Positions 34,920 through 46,243 are shown, counted from the stretch's first letter. The stretch is DNA of 64,000 nucleotides from Shewanella hanedai (GCF_007197645.1 NZ_VKGK01000005.1:162041-226040), one strand, 5' to 3'. Numbers and translations: made by a program. The notes: generated by a model from the sequence alone, not told the origin.

Positions 34920-37900
34920 ATGGCTTTGAAAGATGCAATGCCTTCAGTACTACTAGAAAATGTAGTCAACTTAATTCACTCTAAAGTTCCTAATGCTCAA
35001 GCAAAACAAGTTGAGCAATTTGCAAACTGCCTCTATGCCCACATGTCCAAAGATGATCTTAAAGCCCGTAATGATAGTGATCTTTATGGTGCCGTATTAA
35101 GTCTTTGGAACGCCGCAAACCTGACATTACAAGGTCAGTCGCATATTCGGGTATTTAACCCAAGCCAGTCAAAGCATGGTTGGCAATCAACACACTCTAT
35201 TATCGAAGTAATCCAACCGGATATGCCTTTTCTGGTCGATTCAATCAGCATGGCATTGAATCGTATGGGGATTACTGCCCATATGATTTTACATACCCCT
35301 CTTTCCATCAAGAGAACTAAAGGGGGGATCTCTCAGGTTCGGTATTGTGATGAGACTGATGACAAATCTGAGAAAATGGCCATTTTCCTTATTGAGATTG
35401 ATAGACAAAGTTCTGATAAAGAGATTAAGCGCTTAGAGAAAGAAATTGAGTCTGTATTGAGCGATGTTGCTGCATCAGTTAATGATTGGAAAGCGATGTC
35501 TGAAAAGCTCAGTTCAACCATCACTGGACTTGCAACTCGACCTTATCCTGGCCACAAACAGGAGCTTGAAGAGGCAACAAACTTCCTTAATTACCTTAAT
35601 AACCACCATTTTACGCTTCTGGGATATCGTCGTTATGATCTTCGGAAAGTTGCGGGTGATTTAGAGCTTGTTCCAGATCCTTCAACAAGCTTAGGTTTAA
35701 TGAATATTCCGGGTAAACCTCAGCCAGAAAGTGGGCTATTACTGTCTAATTTCTCTGAAAGTGCTCGTAAAGAAGCGCTTGATAACAGTTTACTTATCTT
35801 AACCAAAAGTAGTGAAAAGAGTCGAGTTCATCGACCAGCCTACGTAGATTATGTTGGTGTTAAACGTTTCGATGAGCAGGGTAATGTAATTGGCGAAGAT
35901 AGATTCTTGGGCCTTTACGCGTCGAACTTGTATAACAGAAGCCCACGTGAGATCCCTCTGTTAGCCGAGAAAGTTCAACGTGTACTCGATCGCTCGAATT
36001 TAACCCCACGTTCACACGATTACAAAGCCTTGATGCATATCCTGGAAACACTTCCACGTGATGAGCTTATCCAAGGTAATGTAAAGCAACTTGCTCATCT
36101 TGCTCATGGTGTGCTTGAGATGCAAGACCGCGACAAACTCAAATTGTTTGTTCGTAAAGATGGTTTTGGTCGTTTCCTTTCTTGTCTCGTTTATGTATCT
36201 AAAGATAGGTATAACACTAAGCTGCGTGAAGATACCCAACGCATTTTAGCTCAGCATTTCAATTCAGAGGCTGATGTTGAGTTCACGACTTATTTCTCAG
36301 AATCAACGCTTGCACGAACCCATTACATAGTTAAAGTCGATAACAATAATATGGATGTAGATGTGGCTGCCATTGAAAATAATTTAGCTGAAGCTGCGCG
36401 TTCTTGGGAAGATAAACTCAACGATGCACTAAGCAGTACCCAAGGTGAAGAATCAGGCACTGGGTTAACTAAGCGCTATATCAACGCTTTCCCTCGTAGC
36501 TATAAAGAAGATGTGCTACCAAGTTCTGCCGTTGTTGATATTCAGCATCTTGAAGCGTTAGATGATAACCATAAATTGGGAATGCTTTTCTATCAGCCAC
36601 AAGAAACAGCGCTTAATAACAACAAAGTACGGTTAAAGCTTTTTCACAAAGATGAACCAATCCATCTGTCAGATGTATTGCCTATGCTTGAAAACTTTGG
36701 CTTGCGTGTGATCAATGAAAGACCGTACGAGTTAAAGACTTGTAATAACGATACTTACTGGATTTTAGATTTCTTGATGACAGTGCAAGGCACGTCAACT
36801 CAAAGTATCGCTGACAGTCAAGTTCGTTTCCAAACGGCACTAGCCGATGTTTGGGATAAGCATCTTGAAGATGATGGTTTTAACCGCTTAGTACTTGGCA
36901 CTGGGCTCAGTGGGCGTGAAGTTTCAATATTACGTGCTTACGCGAAATATATGCGTCAGATAGATGCTACTTTTAGCCAAGCTTATATTGAAGAGACCTT
37001 TACTCGCTATCCTCAAATCGCCGAGCTATTGGTTAAAATGTTTACCCGTAAGTTTAATCCTAAGCTTAAAACGCGCACGCTAACTAAGTTTTTAGGGCAA
37101 ATAGATTTATGTTTAGAAGAGGTTTCAAGTTTAGATGACGACCGTATTATTCGTCGCTATTTAGACCTCATCAATGCAACGCTAAGAACGAACTTCTATC
37201 AGCTTGCTGCTGATGGGAGCGACAAAGAGTATGTATCATTCAAGTTCTCACCTGAACTGATACCTGAAATGCCTCGTCCTTTGCCTAAGTTTGAAATTTT
37301 CGTTTATTCCCCAAGAGTTGAAGGTGTTCACCTTCGCGGCGGTAAAGTCGCTCGTGGTGGTTTACGCTGGTCTGATCGTCGTGAAGATTTCCGTACCGAA
37401 GTACTTGGCTTAGTTAAAGCACAACAAGTTAAAAATACGGTAATTGTACCAGTTGGTGCTAAAGGTGGTTTTGTCTGTAAGCAGTTGCCGACAGAGGGCG
37501 GGCGTGAGGCTTTCTTTACTGAAGGTCAAGAGTGTTACCGTATCTTTATTCGTGCATTGCTCGATATTTCTGACAACATTGTGAACGGCGAAGTCGTACC
37601 GCCACTTAATGTCGTTCGTCATGATGAAGATGATCCTTATTTGGTTGTCGCAGCCGATAAAGGCACTGCAACCTTTTCCGATATCGCCAATGCCATCTCT
37701 GAAGAGTACAACTTCTGGTTGGGTGATGCATTTGCATCCGGTGGTAGTAATGGTTATGACCATAAGAAGATGGGAATTACCGCACGTGGTGCATGGGAGT
37801 CCGTCAAACGTCACTTCCGTGAAATGGGTATTGATTGCCAAACAACAGATTTTACCTGTTTAGCCATTGGTGATATGGCTGGTGATGTGTTTGGTAACGG

Positions 37901-39764
37901 TATGTTGTTGTCAAAGCACACTCGACTTGTCACTGCATTTAACCACATGCATATCTTTATCGATCCAACACCTGATGCTGAATCAAGCTACAAAGAACGA
38001 GCTCGCCTGTTTGACCTACCGCGTTCAAGTTGGGAAGATTACAACAAAGAGTTGATATCTAAAGGCGGCGGCATCTTTATGCGCTCTGCTAAATCGATTA
38101 CTTTGACGCCTGAAATGAAGAAAATGCTCGACACGAAGAAAGTATCGATGAATCCGACGGAACTGTTAAAAGAGTTGCTGAAGATGAAAGTTGATCTTAT
38201 TTGGAATGGCGGCATTGGTACTTATTTAAAGGCCACTAAAGAAACCCATGCTGAAGTGGGTGATCGCGCTAATGATACATTGCGAGTTAATGGCAATGAG
38301 GTACAAGCGAGGATCATTGGTGAAGGTGGTAACTTAGGTTGTACTCAGCTTGGTCGAATTGAATATGCTGCTAATGGCGGTCGTATGAATACCGACTTTG
38401 TTGATAACGTTGGTGGTGTTGATTGTTCTGATAATGAAGTTAACATCAAGATCTTACTGAATGCCATTGTGGCTGATGGTGAAATGACGTTAAAACAACG
38501 TAATCGCTTATTGGTTGATATGACAGATGAAGTTAGTCGTATTGTTTTACAAGACTGTAAAGATCAAACTCGTACCATCTCGATTACTCAAGTACGCGGT
38601 GCTGAACAATTAAAAGAGCAGATCCGATTTATACATTATCTTGAGAAAGAAGCTAAGTTAGATCGCGCTCTCGAGTTTTTGCCTACAGAGGATGAGTTAG
38701 CAGACCGTCTTGCAAATGGTAAGCCGTTGACCAGACCTGAATTATCAGTGTTAGTCGCGTACTCCAAAATGTTGTTAAAAGAGCAGCTGTTAACGCCAGA
38801 GATCACTGAAGATCCTTTCTTAAGTATGCTATTGGTTGAGTATTTCCCTCAGCAACTTCAGGAGAAGTATCGTGACCGTATGGTGGCTCATCCTCTTAGA
38901 GCTGAAATTATCGCGACTTCACTTGCAAACGAGCTTGTTAACGATTTAGGTCTTAATTTTGTACAACGTATGCAAGATGAGACTGGTGCCTCAGTAGCTG
39001 AAGCCGCCATTTGTTACACTATGGCTCGTGAAGTGTTTGGTTTAGCTGGTATAACTAAAAATATTACATCTCTCAATGGCCTTATTCCTGCTGTTGTACA
39101 GGGGGAGATGTTACACCAGATCCGCCGAAATATGCGTCGTGCATGCCGTTGGTTCTTACGTCACAGAAATCGCAGTCAGAGTATTCAACAAACCGTTGAG
39201 TTTTTTGGTCCTGTATTTGCTGATCTTAAGGCTAATGTTCATAGCTACATGGTTGAAGCTGAAGTTGAAGGTATACGCCTTGAAATTGCTGCATTAATCA
39301 AAGAGGGTGTAACAGAAGAGGTCGCAACGAATGTTGTGAATATGAGTACTCTGTTCTCTGCTTTAGATATTGCACAAATTGCAGAATGTGAGACTAAACC
39401 TGTTGCTCTTGTTGCTCAGACTTACTTCAAGTTAGGCGCTAATGTCGAATTACATTGGTTCTTAGATCAGATAAGTGCTCAACCTGTTGCGAACCATTGG
39501 CAGGCGCTTGCAAGAGCGGCATTTAGAGAAGAGTTAGATTGGCAACAGCGCTCATTGAGTTCGGTGGTACTTCGTACCTGTACTGAAACTTGTGATGCGG
39601 ATAGTATCATTACGCAATGGATAGATTCTAATCAAGGATTGTTGGAGAGATGGTTCCACATGCTAGCAGATTTCAAGACTTCACAAAGTCATGAATTTGC
39701 AAAGTTCTCTGTTGCTTTACGTGAACTGAACCTATTGATTCTTCATTGTGAAGGTCAAAAGTAA
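34920..39764 (+). CDS. gdhB: NAD-specific glutamate dehydrogenase, 180-kDa class
   Basis: This very large cytoplasmic NAD-dependent glutamate dehydrogenase (1614 aa; family about 1600) converts glutamate to 2-oxoglutarate and ammonia, mainly for catabolism. N-terminal ACT-like regulatory segments occupy the first half. The catalytic core from about residue 800 shows RGGLRWSDRREDFRTEVLGL, NTVIVPVGAKGGFVCKQLP and WNGGIGTYLKA. A helical C-terminal domain completes it. It is monocistronic with terminators on both sides; the 273-bp upstream region holds its promoter. Confidence 0.96.
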   Translation: MALKDAMPSVLLENVVNLIHSKVPNAQAKQVEQFANCLYAHMSKDDLKARNDSDLYGAVLSLWNAANLTLQGQSHIRVFNPSQSKHGWQSTHSIIEVIQPDMPFLVDSISMALNRMGITAHMILHTPLSIKRTKGGISQVRYCDETDDKSEKMAIFLIEIDRQSSDKEIKRLEKEIESVLSDVAASVNDWKAMSEKLSSTITGLATRPYPGHKQELEEATNFLNYLNNHHFTLLGYRRYDLRKVAGDLELVPDPSTSLGLMNIPGKPQPESGLLLSNFSESARKEALDNSLLILTKSSEKSRVHRPAYVDYVGVKRFDEQGNVIGEDRFLGLYASNLYNRSPREIPLLAEKVQRVLDRSNLTPRSHDYKALMHILETLPRDELIQGNVKQLAHLAHGVLEMQDRDKLKLFVRKDGFGRFLSCLVYVSKDRYNTKLREDTQRILAQHFNSEADVEFTTYFSESTLARTHYIVKVDNNNMDVDVAAIENNLAEAARSWEDKLNDALSSTQGEESGTGLTKRYINAFPRSYKEDVLPSSAVVDIQHLEALDDNHKLGMLFYQPQETALNNNKVRLKLFHKDEPIHLSDVLPMLENFGLRVINERPYELKTCNNDTYWILDFLMTVQGTSTQSIADSQVRFQTALADVWDKHLEDDGFNRLVLGTGLSGREVSILRAYAKYMRQIDATFSQAYIEETFTRYPQIAELLVKMFTRKFNPKLKTRTLTKFLGQIDLCLEEVSSLDDDRIIRRYLDLINATLRTNFYQLAADGSDKEYVSFKFSPELIPEMPRPLPKFEIFVYSPRVEGVHLRGGKVARGGLRWSDRREDFRTEVLGLVKAQQVKNTVIVPVGAKGGFVCKQLPTEGGREAFFTEGQECYRIFIRALLDISDNIVNGEVVPPLNVVRHDEDDPYLVVAADKGTATFSDIANAISEEYNFWLGDAFASGGSNGYDHKKMGITARGAWESVKRHFREMGIDCQTTDFTCLAIGDMAGDVFGNGMLLSKHTRLVTAFNHMHIFIDPTPDAESSYKERARLFDLPRSSWEDYNKELISKGGGIFMRSAKSITLTPEMKKMLDTKKVSMNPTELLKELLKMKVDLIWNGGIGTYLKATKETHAEVGDRANDTLRVNGNEVQARIIGEGGNLGCTQLGRIEYAANGGRMNTDFVDNVGGVDCSDNEVNIKILLNAIVADGEMTLKQRNRLLVDMTDEVSRIVLQDCKDQTRTISITQVRGAEQLKEQIRFIHYLEKEAKLDRALEFLPTEDELADRLANGKPLTRPELSVLVAYSKMLLKEQLLTPEITEDPFLSMLLVEYFPQQLQEKYRDRMVAHPLRAEIIATSLANELVNDLGLNFVQRMQDETGASVAEAAICYTMAREVFGLAGITKNITSLNGLIPAVVQGEMLHQIRRNMRRACRWFLRHRNRSQSIQQTVEFFGPVFADLKANVHSYMVEAEVEGIRLEIAALIKEGVTEEVATNVVNMSTLFSALDIAQIAECETKPVALVAQTYFKLGANVELHWFLDQISAQPVANHWQALARAAFREELDWQQRSLSSVVLRTCTETCDADSIITQWIDSNQGLLERWFHMLADFKTSQSHEFAKFSVALRELNLLILHCEGQK

Positions 39765-39834
39765 ATAACTATAATGTAGATACTCAAATAATAGATAGAT
39801 ACTGAAAGCTGCATCTTGACGTATTTTGAGTATT

Positions 39835-39861
39835 AGCCCTGGCAATTGCCGGGGCTTTTTT
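39835..39861 (+). terminator. Rho-independent terminator after gdhB
   Basis: AGCCCTGGC, AATT, GCCGGGGCT (one G-U pair) followed by six T. It lies 71 bases after the gdhB stop and just before the pyrD ribosome site TAGGAG. Confidence 0.92.
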
Positions 39862-39877
39862 CGGTCTAGGAGAAAAG

Positions 39878-40900
39878 ATGTTTTACACACTCGCTCAGAA
39901 GGTCATGTTTCAGATGGATCCTGAAAAGGCTCATCATTTTGCTATTAACAGTTTAAAGGCAACGGCGAATACGCCTTTAGATTGTTTCTATGCCCAGAAA
40001 ATCGACTCGACTCCTGTAGAATTTATGGGAATAACTTTTCCCAACCCAGTAGGTTTAGCTGCTGGAATGGATAAAGATGGAGAGTGTATAGATGGTTTTC
40101 ATGCGATGGGCTTTGGTCATATTGAAGTCGGTACTGTTACTCCACGACCACAACCAGGCAATGACCTGCCTCGCCTATTTCGATTAAAGCCTGCTAAAGG
40201 CATTATCAATAGAATGGGTTTTAACAATAAAGGCGTTGATAACCTGATTGCTAATTTAAAATCGGCAAAATCAGGTGCCCTAATTGGTGTCAATATTGGA
40301 AAGAATAAAGATACACCAGTAGAGCAAGGTAAAGATGATTACCTTATCTGTATGGATAAAGTTTATGAATATGCTGCATATATCGCAGTAAATATTTCAT
40401 CTCCGAACACGCCTGGTTTACGCAGTTTACAATACGGCGATCTCTTAGATGATCTATTAGGATCGTTAAAGTCAAAGCAGAAAAATCTTGCTGAAAAGCA
40501 CGGTAAGTATGTCCCGATTGCATTAAAAATAGCGCCAGACCTTTCAGATGAAGAAATTCAGAAAATTGCTGATTCGCTTATTAAAAATGAATTTGATGGT
40601 GCCATTGCCACTAATACTACGTTAAGTCGTGATGGAGTTAGTGGTCTAATGAATGCAAATGAAGCGGGTGGGCTTAGTGGTAAACCGCTGAATTCATTGT
40701 CTACATCAGTCATTAAAAAACTGTCTATTTGTTTAAATGATCAGATCCCTATCATCGGTGTCGGTGGAATTAATTCTGCTGCTGATGCAATGGATAAACT
40801 TGATGCGGGTGCAACTCTAGTACAAATATATTCAGGGTTTATTTATCAGGGACCTAAATTAATAAAAGATATTGTTGATGCCTGCAGAGTGCGTAAATAG
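39878..40900 (+). CDS. pyrD: Dihydroorotate dehydrogenase (quinone), class 2
   Basis: This membrane-associated flavoenzyme of pyrimidine synthesis (340 aa) oxidises dihydroorotate to orotate with quinone as acceptor. The N-terminal amphipathic helix ([20 protein letters not shown]) marks class 2. The FMN site [13 protein letters not shown], the catalytic-serine motif [10 protein letters not shown] and the phosphate site [20 protein letters not shown] are present. A strong TAGGAGA ribosome site lies upstream. zapC follows, as in E. coli. Confidence 0.97.
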   Translation: MFYTLAQKVMFQMDPEKAHHFAINSLKATANTPLDCFYAQKIDSTPVEFMGITFPNPVGLAAGMDKDGECIDGFHAMGFGHIEVGTVTPRPQPGNDLPRLFRLKPAKGIINRMGFNNKGVDNLIANLKSAKSGALIGVNIGKNKDTPVEQGKDDYLICMDKVYEYAAYIAVNISSPNTPGLRSLQYGDLLDDLLGSLKSKQKNLAEKHGKYVPIALKIAPDLSDEEIQKIADSLIKNEFDGAIATNTTLSRDGVSGLMNANEAGGLSGKPLNSLSTSVIKKLSICLNDQIPIIGVGGINSAADAMDKLDAGATLVQIYSGFIYQGPKLIKDIVDACRVRK

Positions 40901-40915
40901 AGAGTTCTAAATTAA

Positions 40916-40959
40916 GATCTTATAAGGATCGCGCGATCGTTTTGTAGATCGCGAGATCC
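40916..40959. repeat. GATC-rich inverted repeat between pyrD and zapC
   Basis: A 13-bp near-perfect inverted repeat (arms 40926-40938 and 40947-40959, one mismatch, 8-base loop) lies just after pyrD. With the flanking AGATCT it places five GATC sites in 44 bases at intervals of 8-12. There is no T run, so it is not a standard terminator. It could be a transcript-stabilising hairpin or a Dam/SeqA-type site. Confidence 0.7.
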
Positions 40960-41064
40960 TCCGTAACACATTGTAAAATAGATTTAAATATTAAAATTTT
41001 GTTTTGATATTGGACAAAATATCTACTATTATCGTTAATGTATTCAATATAAATGGTAGACATT

Positions 41065-41598
41065 ATGTTATTAATGCCAAAAAGGGATTGGCAGTGGAGG
41101 TATGATGATTCGCACGGAGTGTTAAGCGTTTCATTGGGAGCCGAAATGGAGTTTTTGACTCCATATAAATCAAAACTTTTAATTCCAGATGCCTTATCGG
41201 AATTAGAATTTAGTGTTGAACACGCCAAATTTTATATTGATTTTGTTGAATTGCTCACCAAATCTATCAATATTTCAGATGCTGCTAAAGTGCAATTAGC
41301 GTTAAATGGCACTGCCGCGTATTTCTTGTTAAAACCTCAAATGCCTAAATCTTGGTTTTTTGATACAAGTAGTATGTGTGTTTATAGCGAGATTGGAAAA
41401 GTCTTTCAGCTTCGATGCCAAGGAAATAGTGTTCAAGTACTTGTTGTAGAGACGAGCATTCAAGCATCTCTGGTAATGCTTCTTTCCAAAGAGTTAGCGC
41501 TTAATTCCACTAAGACTTTAATGCAGTTTGAGTGCATTAAAGTGATGCATGACAGATTACACCCATTGAAGATGAATAGAGCCATTGCAGCTGCATAG
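41065..41598 (+). CDS. zapC: Cell division protein ZapC
   Basis: This cytoplasmic FtsZ-bundling division factor (177 aa) stabilises the Z ring. The family pattern is visible in RDWQWRYDDSHGVLSVSLG, TPYKSKLLIPDAL and FSVEHAKFYIDFVELL. The position directly after pyrD is the same as in E. coli. The start is not certain: ATGs at 41053, 41065 and 41074 are all in frame and none has a strong ribosome site; 41065 is chosen by comparison of family N-termini. Confidence 0.88.
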   Translation: MLLMPKRDWQWRYDDSHGVLSVSLGAEMEFLTPYKSKLLIPDALSELEFSVEHAKFYIDFVELLTKSINISDAAKVQLALNGTAAYFLLKPQMPKSWFFDTSSMCVYSEIGKVFQLRCQGNSVQVLVVETSIQASLVMLLSKELALNSTKTLMQFECIKVMHDRLHPLKMNRAIAAA

Positions 41599-41957
41599 AT
41601 AAGCTTGTTGCTGCCAATGTGTGTTTGGCGGTTTTGAATCAATTAATTCATCATTATTTTCCCCATCACTATTCTAAGCCCGTCCATTGTTAAAAAGTCT
41701 CATGCTTCTATACATCAAATAGTACTGATTGTGTACCAGTCGAAAGCCATATATCGGATATCAATTTGGTAAAATCACACCATTCACGTTACATAAAGTC
41801 GCTGCTTTGCTCGATAATTGAGCTGCGCAGTACCTGCCAGTTGCTTAAAATCTAATCTGGTTGGATATATCACAACCTAAACTAATAACTTTTTATCATT
41901 TATGTGTTCTACAAGGTATAATGCTGCATTAATTTTTACTGTGTACCGATTCTATTG
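41599..41957. other. Gene-free region between zapC and rlmKL
   Basis: These 359 bases hold no coding frame or RNA gene that can be recognised. The stretch is AT-rich and presumably contains the rlmKL promoter; no strong terminator hairpin is seen. Confidence 0.4.
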
Positions 41958-44093
41958 ATGTTAAATTTTTTTGCTGCGGCTCCTAGGGGCTATGAATATG
42001 CGTTATCACTTGAGTTGGCTGAACTCGGTGCGTCTGATATTAAAGAAAGTGTCGCTGGGGTATATTTTACCGCTTCACTTGAGTTGGGCTATCGGATCAC
42101 GCTTTGGTCGCGAATCGCAAGTCGGATAATTTTCGTTATCCATAAAGGTCCATGTGAATCTCCAGAACAGCTTTATAATGCTGCTTATGGTATTGACTGG
42201 CAGATGCAATTCAACCATCGCAGTACATTTAGTATCGACTTCCATGGCATGGGTGGTTTCATTAATAACACCATGTTTGGCGCTCTTAAAATTAAAGATG
42301 CCATCGTGGATCGTTTCCGTGATGATGATTGCCCGAGACCTGATGTGGCTCGTGTGGATGCAGATTTTAGAATTGATGCACACTACCGTCGTGGTCAAAT
42401 CACTATCGGTTTGAACTTCTCCGGCCCTGCGTTACATAAGCGCGGTTACCGAGCAACCACTGGTGAAGCGCCGTTAAAAGAAAATTTAGCGGCTAATATG
42501 TTAATGCGCAGTGGATGGCAAAAGAATCCGGTGACGTTACTGGACCCTTTTTGTGGTAGCGGTACTATTTTGATTGAAGCTGCCATGATGGCTTGTGATA
42601 TCGCACCAGGTTTACATCGCGAGCGTTTTGGTTTTGAACATTGGCTAAGACACAATGATAAGTATTGGCAAGAGTTACTGGATGAAGCTAAAGCGAGAGC
42701 ATCAATCGGTGTAACTCGCTGTACGACTAAGTTTTATGGCTCTGATATTGATTCACGTATTGTGGCACTTGCGAAAAAGAACGCTGAAAATGCGGGTGTG
42801 CTCAGTCTTATCGATTTCAGTGTTACAAATGCTTTGAATATAGAAGTACCAGCAGAGACTGGCTATTTAATTACCAATCCACCTTATGGTGAGCGATTAG
42901 GTACAGTGACTGCACTCTTGCAGTTGTATTATCAGTTAGGTGATAAATTTAAAGCCGAATTCGGTGGTTGGAATCTTGCTGTATTGAACAGCGATGTTGA
43001 ACTGTTGTCGGCTTTAAAGCTAAAAGCTGACAAGCAGATGAAGATGAACAACGGTGCATTAGAGTGTGCGTTTAATCTTTATACTGTCCATGCAACAAAT
43101 ACTCGCCGCGTTGACCCTGCGAATATTAATCGTGATGGTGATGTCAGTGACATTGCTGTTCCGTTTGCGAATCGAGTAAAGAAGAATTTTAAGCAACTTG
43201 AAAAGTGGGCGAAGAAAGAGGGCATTGATAGCTATCGTATTTATGATGCCGATCTACCTGATTATAAAGTGGCTATCGATAAGTATTTAGATTACGTCGT
43301 TATCCAAGAATACACGGCGCCAGTTGATATTCCTGAATCTGTGACTAAACGCCGTCTTACGGATGTGTTGATCACTTTACCTAGTGCAATCGGTATCAAT
43401 CCTGAAAATATTATCTTAAAAACCCGTGAGAAACAAAAAGGCACTAATCAGTATGAAAAGATCCAAGCGAGCAAGCTTGAACTTATCACTACTGAGTATG
43501 GCGCCAAATTTAAGCTAAACCTTAAAGAGTATCTTGATACTGGTTTGTTCCTGGATCATCGATTGACCCGTAAGCTTGTGAGGGAGATGTCTAAAGGCCG
43601 TAAGATGCTTAACCTGTTTGCTTATACGGGCACCGCATCGGTTCATGCTGCGCTTGGTGGTGCAACATCCGTGACGACGATTGATATGTCAAACACCTAC
43701 ATTAACTGGGCTAAAGAGAACTTTGCTCTTAATGGATTGAATGACAATAAATATGAATTTGTTCAAGCCAACTGCCTAACATGGATTAAGCGAACCCATG
43801 ATAAGTTCGACTTTATCTTTATTGATCCGCCAACCTTCTCTAATTCAAAGCGCATGGAAGACTCCTTTGATGTTGAGAGAGATCATGTGGCCATGTTGAC
43901 CGATTTAATTAAGATATTAAATCCTGGTGGCGAAATTATTTTCTCCAACAACAAGCGTAAATTCAAGATGGAAATAGAAGCCTTGAATGCCGTAGGTATT
44001 GAAGTTAAAAACATCGATGATAAGACGTTGCCGATGGACTTTAAACGTAACCCTCATATTCACAATACCTGGTTACTTACTCATAGTGGTTAA
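41958..44093 (+). CDS. rlmKL: 23S rRNA methyltransferase RlmKL
   Basis: This fused bifunctional enzyme (711 aa) methylates 23S rRNA at m2G2445 (RlmL part) and m7G2069 (RlmK part). The N-terminal THUMP domain spans about 45-155. The first SAM methyltransferase domain shows [19 protein letters not shown] and [10 protein letters not shown]. The second shows [20 protein letters not shown] and [13 protein letters not shown]. The ATG at 41958 is preferred to the overlapping TTG at 41955. Its last codons overlap the glutaredoxin-like gene. Confidence 0.96.
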   Translation: MLNFFAAAPRGYEYALSLELAELGASDIKESVAGVYFTASLELGYRITLWSRIASRIIFVIHKGPCESPEQLYNAAYGIDWQMQFNHRSTFSIDFHGMGGFINNTMFGALKIKDAIVDRFRDDDCPRPDVARVDADFRIDAHYRRGQITIGLNFSGPALHKRGYRATTGEAPLKENLAANMLMRSGWQKNPVTLLDPFCGSGTILIEAAMMACDIAPGLHRERFGFEHWLRHNDKYWQELLDEAKARASIGVTRCTTKFYGSDIDSRIVALAKKNAENAGVLSLIDFSVTNALNIEVPAETGYLITNPPYGERLGTVTALLQLYYQLGDKFKAEFGGWNLAVLNSDVELLSALKLKADKQMKMNNGALECAFNLYTVHATNTRRVDPANINRDGDVSDIAVPFANRVKKNFKQLEKWAKKEGIDSYRIYDADLPDYKVAIDKYLDYVVIQEYTAPVDIPESVTKRRLTDVLITLPSAIGINPENIILKTREKQKGTNQYEKIQASKLELITTEYGAKFKLNLKEYLDTGLFLDHRLTRKLVREMSKGRKMLNLFAYTGTASVHAALGGATSVTTIDMSNTYINWAKENFALNGLNDNKYEFVQANCLTWIKRTHDKFDFIFIDPPTFSNSKRMEDSFDVERDHVAMLTDLIKILNPGGEIIFSNNKRKFKMEIEALNAVGIEVKNIDDKTLPMDFKRNPHIHNTWLLTHSG

Positions 44094-44322
44094 GCACACC
44101 AATTATATTTTGTTTCACACAGATGCTTGTCATCTGTGTGAACTTGCTGCTGCACTGCTCACCCAAGCTGGAGTTTTGTTCACCCATCAAGACATTTGTG
44201 ATGATGAAGACTTGGCTGAGCAATATGGTATCCGCATTCCCGTATTAAAACAGATCGATACCAACAAAGAGCTAAATTGGCCTTTTGATATCGATACATT
44301 AAAAGAATTTTTAGGAGCATAA
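44086..44322 (+). CDS. Glutaredoxin-like thioredoxin-fold protein
   Basis: This small cytoplasmic protein (78 aa) has a thioredoxin fold and a CHLC redox motif at C15-C18 ([16 protein letters not shown]), followed by the cis-proline region GIRIPVLK. It fits the glutaredoxin-like DUF836 family commonly placed before uup. The start is taken as GTG at 44086, overlapping the rlmKL stop by 8 bases; longer upstream extensions would overlap rlmKL coding sequence. It is followed by uup with one base between. Confidence 0.85.
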   Translation: MVKHTNYILFHTDACHLCELAAALLTQAGVLFTHQDICDDEDLAEQYGIRIPVLKQIDTNKELNWPFDIDTLKEFLGA

Positions 44323-44323
44323 C

Positions 44324-46243
44324 TTGAGTTTAGTTCGTATTAATAATGGTTCGTTAGCTTACGGCTACACACCACTATTGCAAAAAGCGGATTTCACCAT
44401 TGAAGCTGGTGAACGTGTCTGTATTGTTGGCCGTAATGGTGCTGGCAAATCGAGCTTAATGAAAGTCTTGAGTGGTGATGTCTTACTCGACGAAGGTGAA
44501 TTTAACATCGCGACAGATGTTAAAGTAAGCCGTTTACAGCAAGATCCCCCTAAAGCAGAGCCTGGTACTGTTTATTCTTATATTTCAGCGGGTCTGCAAG
44601 AAGTGGGCGAGAAGCTGGAACGTTACCACCAATTAGCTCATGATGTTGGCAGTGCCGATCCCGTGCAAATGGAACGTATGCTTAAGCAGATGGAACGTCT
44701 GCAAGAGGATATCGATCACCTTAATGGCTGGCAGCTTGATAGCCGAATCAACCAGAACTGTGAATTGTTAGGCTTAGATCCTGACAGTGCGTTAACTGAA
44801 CTTTCTGGTGGATGGCAACGTAAAGTCGCATTGGCCCGAGCACTAGTCAGTGAGCCTGATCTACTGCTGTTGGATGAGCCAACTAACCATCTCGATATCG
44901 ATACCATTGAGTGGCTTGAACAATTTTTAATGAGTTATAAAGGCGCTATCGTTTTTGTTAGTCATGATAGGGGCTTTATTACAAGAATGGCGACTCGAAT
45001 CGTGGATCTTGATCGCGGCGTAGTCACTTCGTGGCCAGGTAACTATCAAACATATTTAGAGGGTAAAGCTGAGTGGTTGAGAGTCGAATCTGAGCAGAAT
45101 GCACTCTTCGATAAGCGATTAGCCGAAGAAGAAGTTTGGATCCGTCAAGGAGTCAAAGCGAGACGAACGCGTAATGAAGGCAGGGTGCGTGCACTTAAAG
45201 CCCTAAGAGATGAGCGTATGGCCAGACTTAATCGTCAAGGCGGCGCGAAGATGGCCGTTGCTGATACAGACCGTTCAGGCAAGCTAGTCTTTGATATTGA
45301 AGGGCTTAACTATAATTTACCAGATAAGAACTTAGTTAAAGACTTTACGTCTGCGGTAATGCGTGGCGATCGTATTGCACTGATTGGTCCAAATGGTTGT
45401 GGTAAATCGACATTGGTGAAATTGTTAATTGGTCAGCTTGAAGCACAATCAGGCACTGTCAAAGTGGGGACTAAACTAGAAGTCGCGTACTTTGATCAGT
45501 ATCGAGAAGCGCTTGATCCAGAAAAAACAGTTGAAGAGAATGTTGGCGAAGGTAAAAAGACCGTCACGATTAATGGCCAAGACAGGCATATCTTAAGCTA
45601 CCTACAAGACTTCCTTTTCTCGCCAATGAGAGCGAGAACTCCGGTTAAAGCACTGTCTGGTGGTGAGAAAAACAGATTGTTATTAGCTCGTTTACTATTA
45701 AAACCAGCAAACTTAATTATTCTAGATGAGCCAACCAACGATCTCGATATTGAGACTCTTGAGTTGTTAGAGTCTCTGCTGACCGATTATCCAGGAACGC
45801 TGTTAATCGTCAGTCATGATAGGGCATTTATTGACAATACCGTGACCAGTAGTTGGTGGTTTACTGGTAATGGTGGTTGGAGTGAGTATGTTGGTGGTTA
45901 TCAAGATGCGGTATCTCAAGGTGCTCGTTTTTATTCTCAGGAACCTCAGGAGATAAACACTGTCCAACCTGTTAAGGTTGAAGTTCTTGAGGTTAAATCT
46001 GAGTCGAAAGTAAAATCGGAAAAGAAACTTTCTTATAAATTACAACGTGAACTTGAATTGCTTCCAGCTAAAATGGAGCAGTTAGAGGAAGAGGTTGCAG
46101 CGTTACAAGAACAGATTAGCGCTCCAGAGTTTTATGCTCAGGATCAAGAAAAAATAAATATCCAACTTGAATTGTTTACACAAAAAGAACAAGAGTTGGA
46201 AGTGTGCTTTGAGCGATGGGAAGAACTTGAGTCGCTCAAGTAA
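44324..46243 (+). CDS. uup: ABC-F family ATPase Uup
   Basis: This cytoplasmic ABC-F protein (639 aa) acts on ribosomes and DNA; in E. coli loss increases transposon excision. It has two ATP-binding cassettes: Walker A GRNGAGKSS and GPNGCGKST, signatures LSGGWQRK and LSGGEKNR, and Walker B LLLLDEPTNHLD and LIILDEPTNDLD. A C-terminal coiled coil (about 560-639) is typical of Uup. The start is TTG with TTAGGAG 6 bases upstream. It is probably translated from the rlmKL transcript. Confidence 0.96.
   Translation: MSLVRINNGSLAYGYTPLLQKADFTIEAGERVCIVGRNGAGKSSLMKVLSGDVLLDEGEFNIATDVKVSRLQQDPPKAEPGTVYSYISAGLQEVGEKLERYHQLAHDVGSADPVQMERMLKQMERLQEDIDHLNGWQLDSRINQNCELLGLDPDSALTELSGGWQRKVALARALVSEPDLLLLDEPTNHLDIDTIEWLEQFLMSYKGAIVFVSHDRGFITRMATRIVDLDRGVVTSWPGNYQTYLEGKAEWLRVESEQNALFDKRLAEEEVWIRQGVKARRTRNEGRVRALKALRDERMARLNRQGGAKMAVADTDRSGKLVFDIEGLNYNLPDKNLVKDFTSAVMRGDRIALIGPNGCGKSTLVKLLIGQLEAQSGTVKVGTKLEVAYFDQYREALDPEKTVEENVGEGKKTVTINGQDRHILSYLQDFLFSPMRARTPVKALSGGEKNRLLLARLLLKPANLIILDEPTNDLDIETLELLESLLTDYPGTLLIVSHDRAFIDNTVTSSWWFTGNGGWSEYVGGYQDAVSQGARFYSQEPQEINTVQPVKVEVLEVKSESKVKSEKKLSYKLQRELELLPAKMEQLEEEVAALQEQISAPEFYAQDQEKINIQLELFTQKEQELEVCFERWEELESLK

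Noticed and set aside
36012..37841. Several minus-strand frames of 60-143 codons inside gdhB
   Set aside because: All lie within the confidently identified glutamate dehydrogenase and show no family features or ribosome sites.
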